Part shown: positions 5,568 through 6,170 of the stretch, in pieces | How positions within the stretch are numbered: position 1 is the stretch's first letter | Layout of the letters: each line of letters opens with the position of its first letter | Assembly (NCBI GenBank): GCA_029987315.1 | Contig: DALTVZ010000176.1 | Location: 1 to 6,170, forward strand | Length of the DNA: 6,170 bases | DNA from: Methanocorpusculum sp. | GTDB lineage: Archaea; Halobacteriota; Methanomicrobia; Methanomicrobiales; Methanocorpusculaceae | Reading direction: 5' to 3' | Made by a program: the position numbers and the translations under genes | The notes under the pieces: generated by a model | The model's database searches: none | Seen by the model: only the letters and a program-made list of their open reading frames with translations | Told to the model about the DNA's origin: nothing

Positions 5568-6170
5568 ATGACGATCCAACTACCTCCGATCCTGATCCGT
5601 GCCGATCACCTGCAGACCTATGATGAACGAAAAGCTGTCGTTGCATCAGCTCTGGAAGCAGGGTATACCCACATCATCCTAAGACCTGAAGATGAGGCTC
5701 TCTCTCATCTCGGCAGATATACTGCAATACTAGCCGATGGCAAAAACCTCATGTATTCCGGTCAACAGATTGGCGTTCTCCTGAATCTAACTGGTGCTGA
5801 GGAGATGGAGGAGGCGTACAGCATGAAGAATACCGTTCCATACCTTATCATCTCCCCCGAAAACTGGAAGGTTATCCCGCTCGAAAATCTTATTTCCAGG
5901 TTCCAGACCTCTAAGACACGGGTATACATATGTGTGAAAACCCCCGAAGAGGCCCGTCTTGCTTTCCAAACCATGGAGGTGGGATGTGACGGGATCGTTG
6001 TTGCTCCAGACTCTCCTGCTGATCTCTCAGCATTTTCCGGAATAAAAAATACTGAATATCCAATAGTTGAGTTGGAGACAGCTGTTATCACACGGATATC
6101 CACGCTTACATTAGGGGATCGGGTCTGTATCGATACATGCTCTCTTCTTAAACAAGGCGAGGGAATGCTC
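5568..6170 (+). CDS. aroB': 3-dehydroquinate synthase II, N-terminal part (runs off window)
   Basis: AroB' does the second step of the archaeal pathway: NAD-dependent oxidative deamination and cyclisation of the aroA' product to 3-dehydroquinate. It is unrelated to bacterial AroB. The frame is open from ATG at 5568 to the window edge, 201 codons without a stop; the family is roughly 320-390 aa, so a little over half is present. Evidence: RKAVVASALEAG (21-32); the family signature ISPENWKVIPLENLIS (95-110); the repeat-like VKTPEEARLAFQTMEVGCDGIV (123-144); and GDRVCIDTCSLLKQGEGML (183-201), the strongly conserved block that normally continues with VGS. It starts 6 nt after aroA' with a Shine-Dalgarno site, and aroA' encodes the enzyme making its substrate, which independently supports the call. 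Nothing is broken in the visible part; the truncation is only the window boundary. Confidence 0.94.
   Translation, partial: MTIQLPPILIRADHLQTYDERKAVVASALEAGYTHIILRPEDEALSHLGRYTAILADGKNLMYSGQQIGVLLNLTGAEEMEEAYSMKNTVPYLIISPENWKVIPLENLISRFQTSKTRVYICVKTPEEARLAFQTMEVGCDGIVVAPDSPADLSAFSGIKNTEYPIVELETAVITRISTLTLGDRVCIDTCSLLKQGEGML

Noticed and set aside
1..6170. CRISPR arrays, insertion sequences, toxin-antitoxin or defence genes
   Set aside because: No spaced direct repeats, transposase motifs or terminal inverted repeats were seen on either strand. All sizeable genes are identified housekeeping enzymes.

Overview
The window looks like a chromosomal housekeeping region of a methanogenic archaeon, most likely a member of the Methanomicrobiales; Methanocorpusculum is my best guess, with only moderate confidence at genus level. 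The evidence is: (i) an archaeal Trm5; (ii) a class I HMG-CoA reductase, the key enzyme for archaeal isoprenoid lipids; (iii) the two dedicated enzymes of the archaeal route to 3-dehydroquinate (ADTH synthase, MJ0400 type, and DHQ synthase II, MJ1249 type) side by side; and (iv) an archaeal-type 5S rRNA 3' end at the left edge. Coding DNA appears to be of intermediate GC, and the spacers are AT-rich with oligo-T stretches typical of archaeal termination.

Layout. Positions 1-49 are the 3' part of a 5S rRNA gene on the + strand, probably the end of an rRNA operon, followed by a T-rich terminator zone. Positions 50-313 are an AT-rich convergent spacer ending in a T9-G-A10 tract, which also gives the leftward operon an oligo-T terminator. 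Positions 314-3302 hold a tight leftward four-gene operon, thiM-thiE-trm5-trpF, in which every junction overlaps (1, 8 and 11 bp). A 52-bp divergent promoter region separates it from hmgA (3355-4569, +), which appears leaderless or nearly so. A 197-bp spacer (4570-4766) follows. It holds a T6 tract, two TATA-like boxes and a perfect 17-bp palindrome ending 2 bp before the next start codon. Then come aroA' (4767-5561) and aroB' (5568 to the right edge, incomplete), spaced 6 bp apart and read as one operon.

Functionally, ThiM and ThiE form the thiazole-salvage and coupling branch that makes thiamine phosphate. Trm5 methylates G37 of tRNA, and TrpF is a divergent phosphoribosylanthranilate isomerase of tryptophan synthesis. 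HmgA makes mevalonate for membrane lipids. AroA' and AroB' together turn aspartate semialdehyde plus a deoxyketohexose phosphate into 3-dehydroquinate for aromatic amino acids.

I see no mobile element, CRISPR array, defence system or clearly new multigene system. The points most worth checking are the perfect palindrome in front of aroA'B', the divergent TrpF placed in a thiamine/tRNA-modification operon, and the overlapping structure of that operon.
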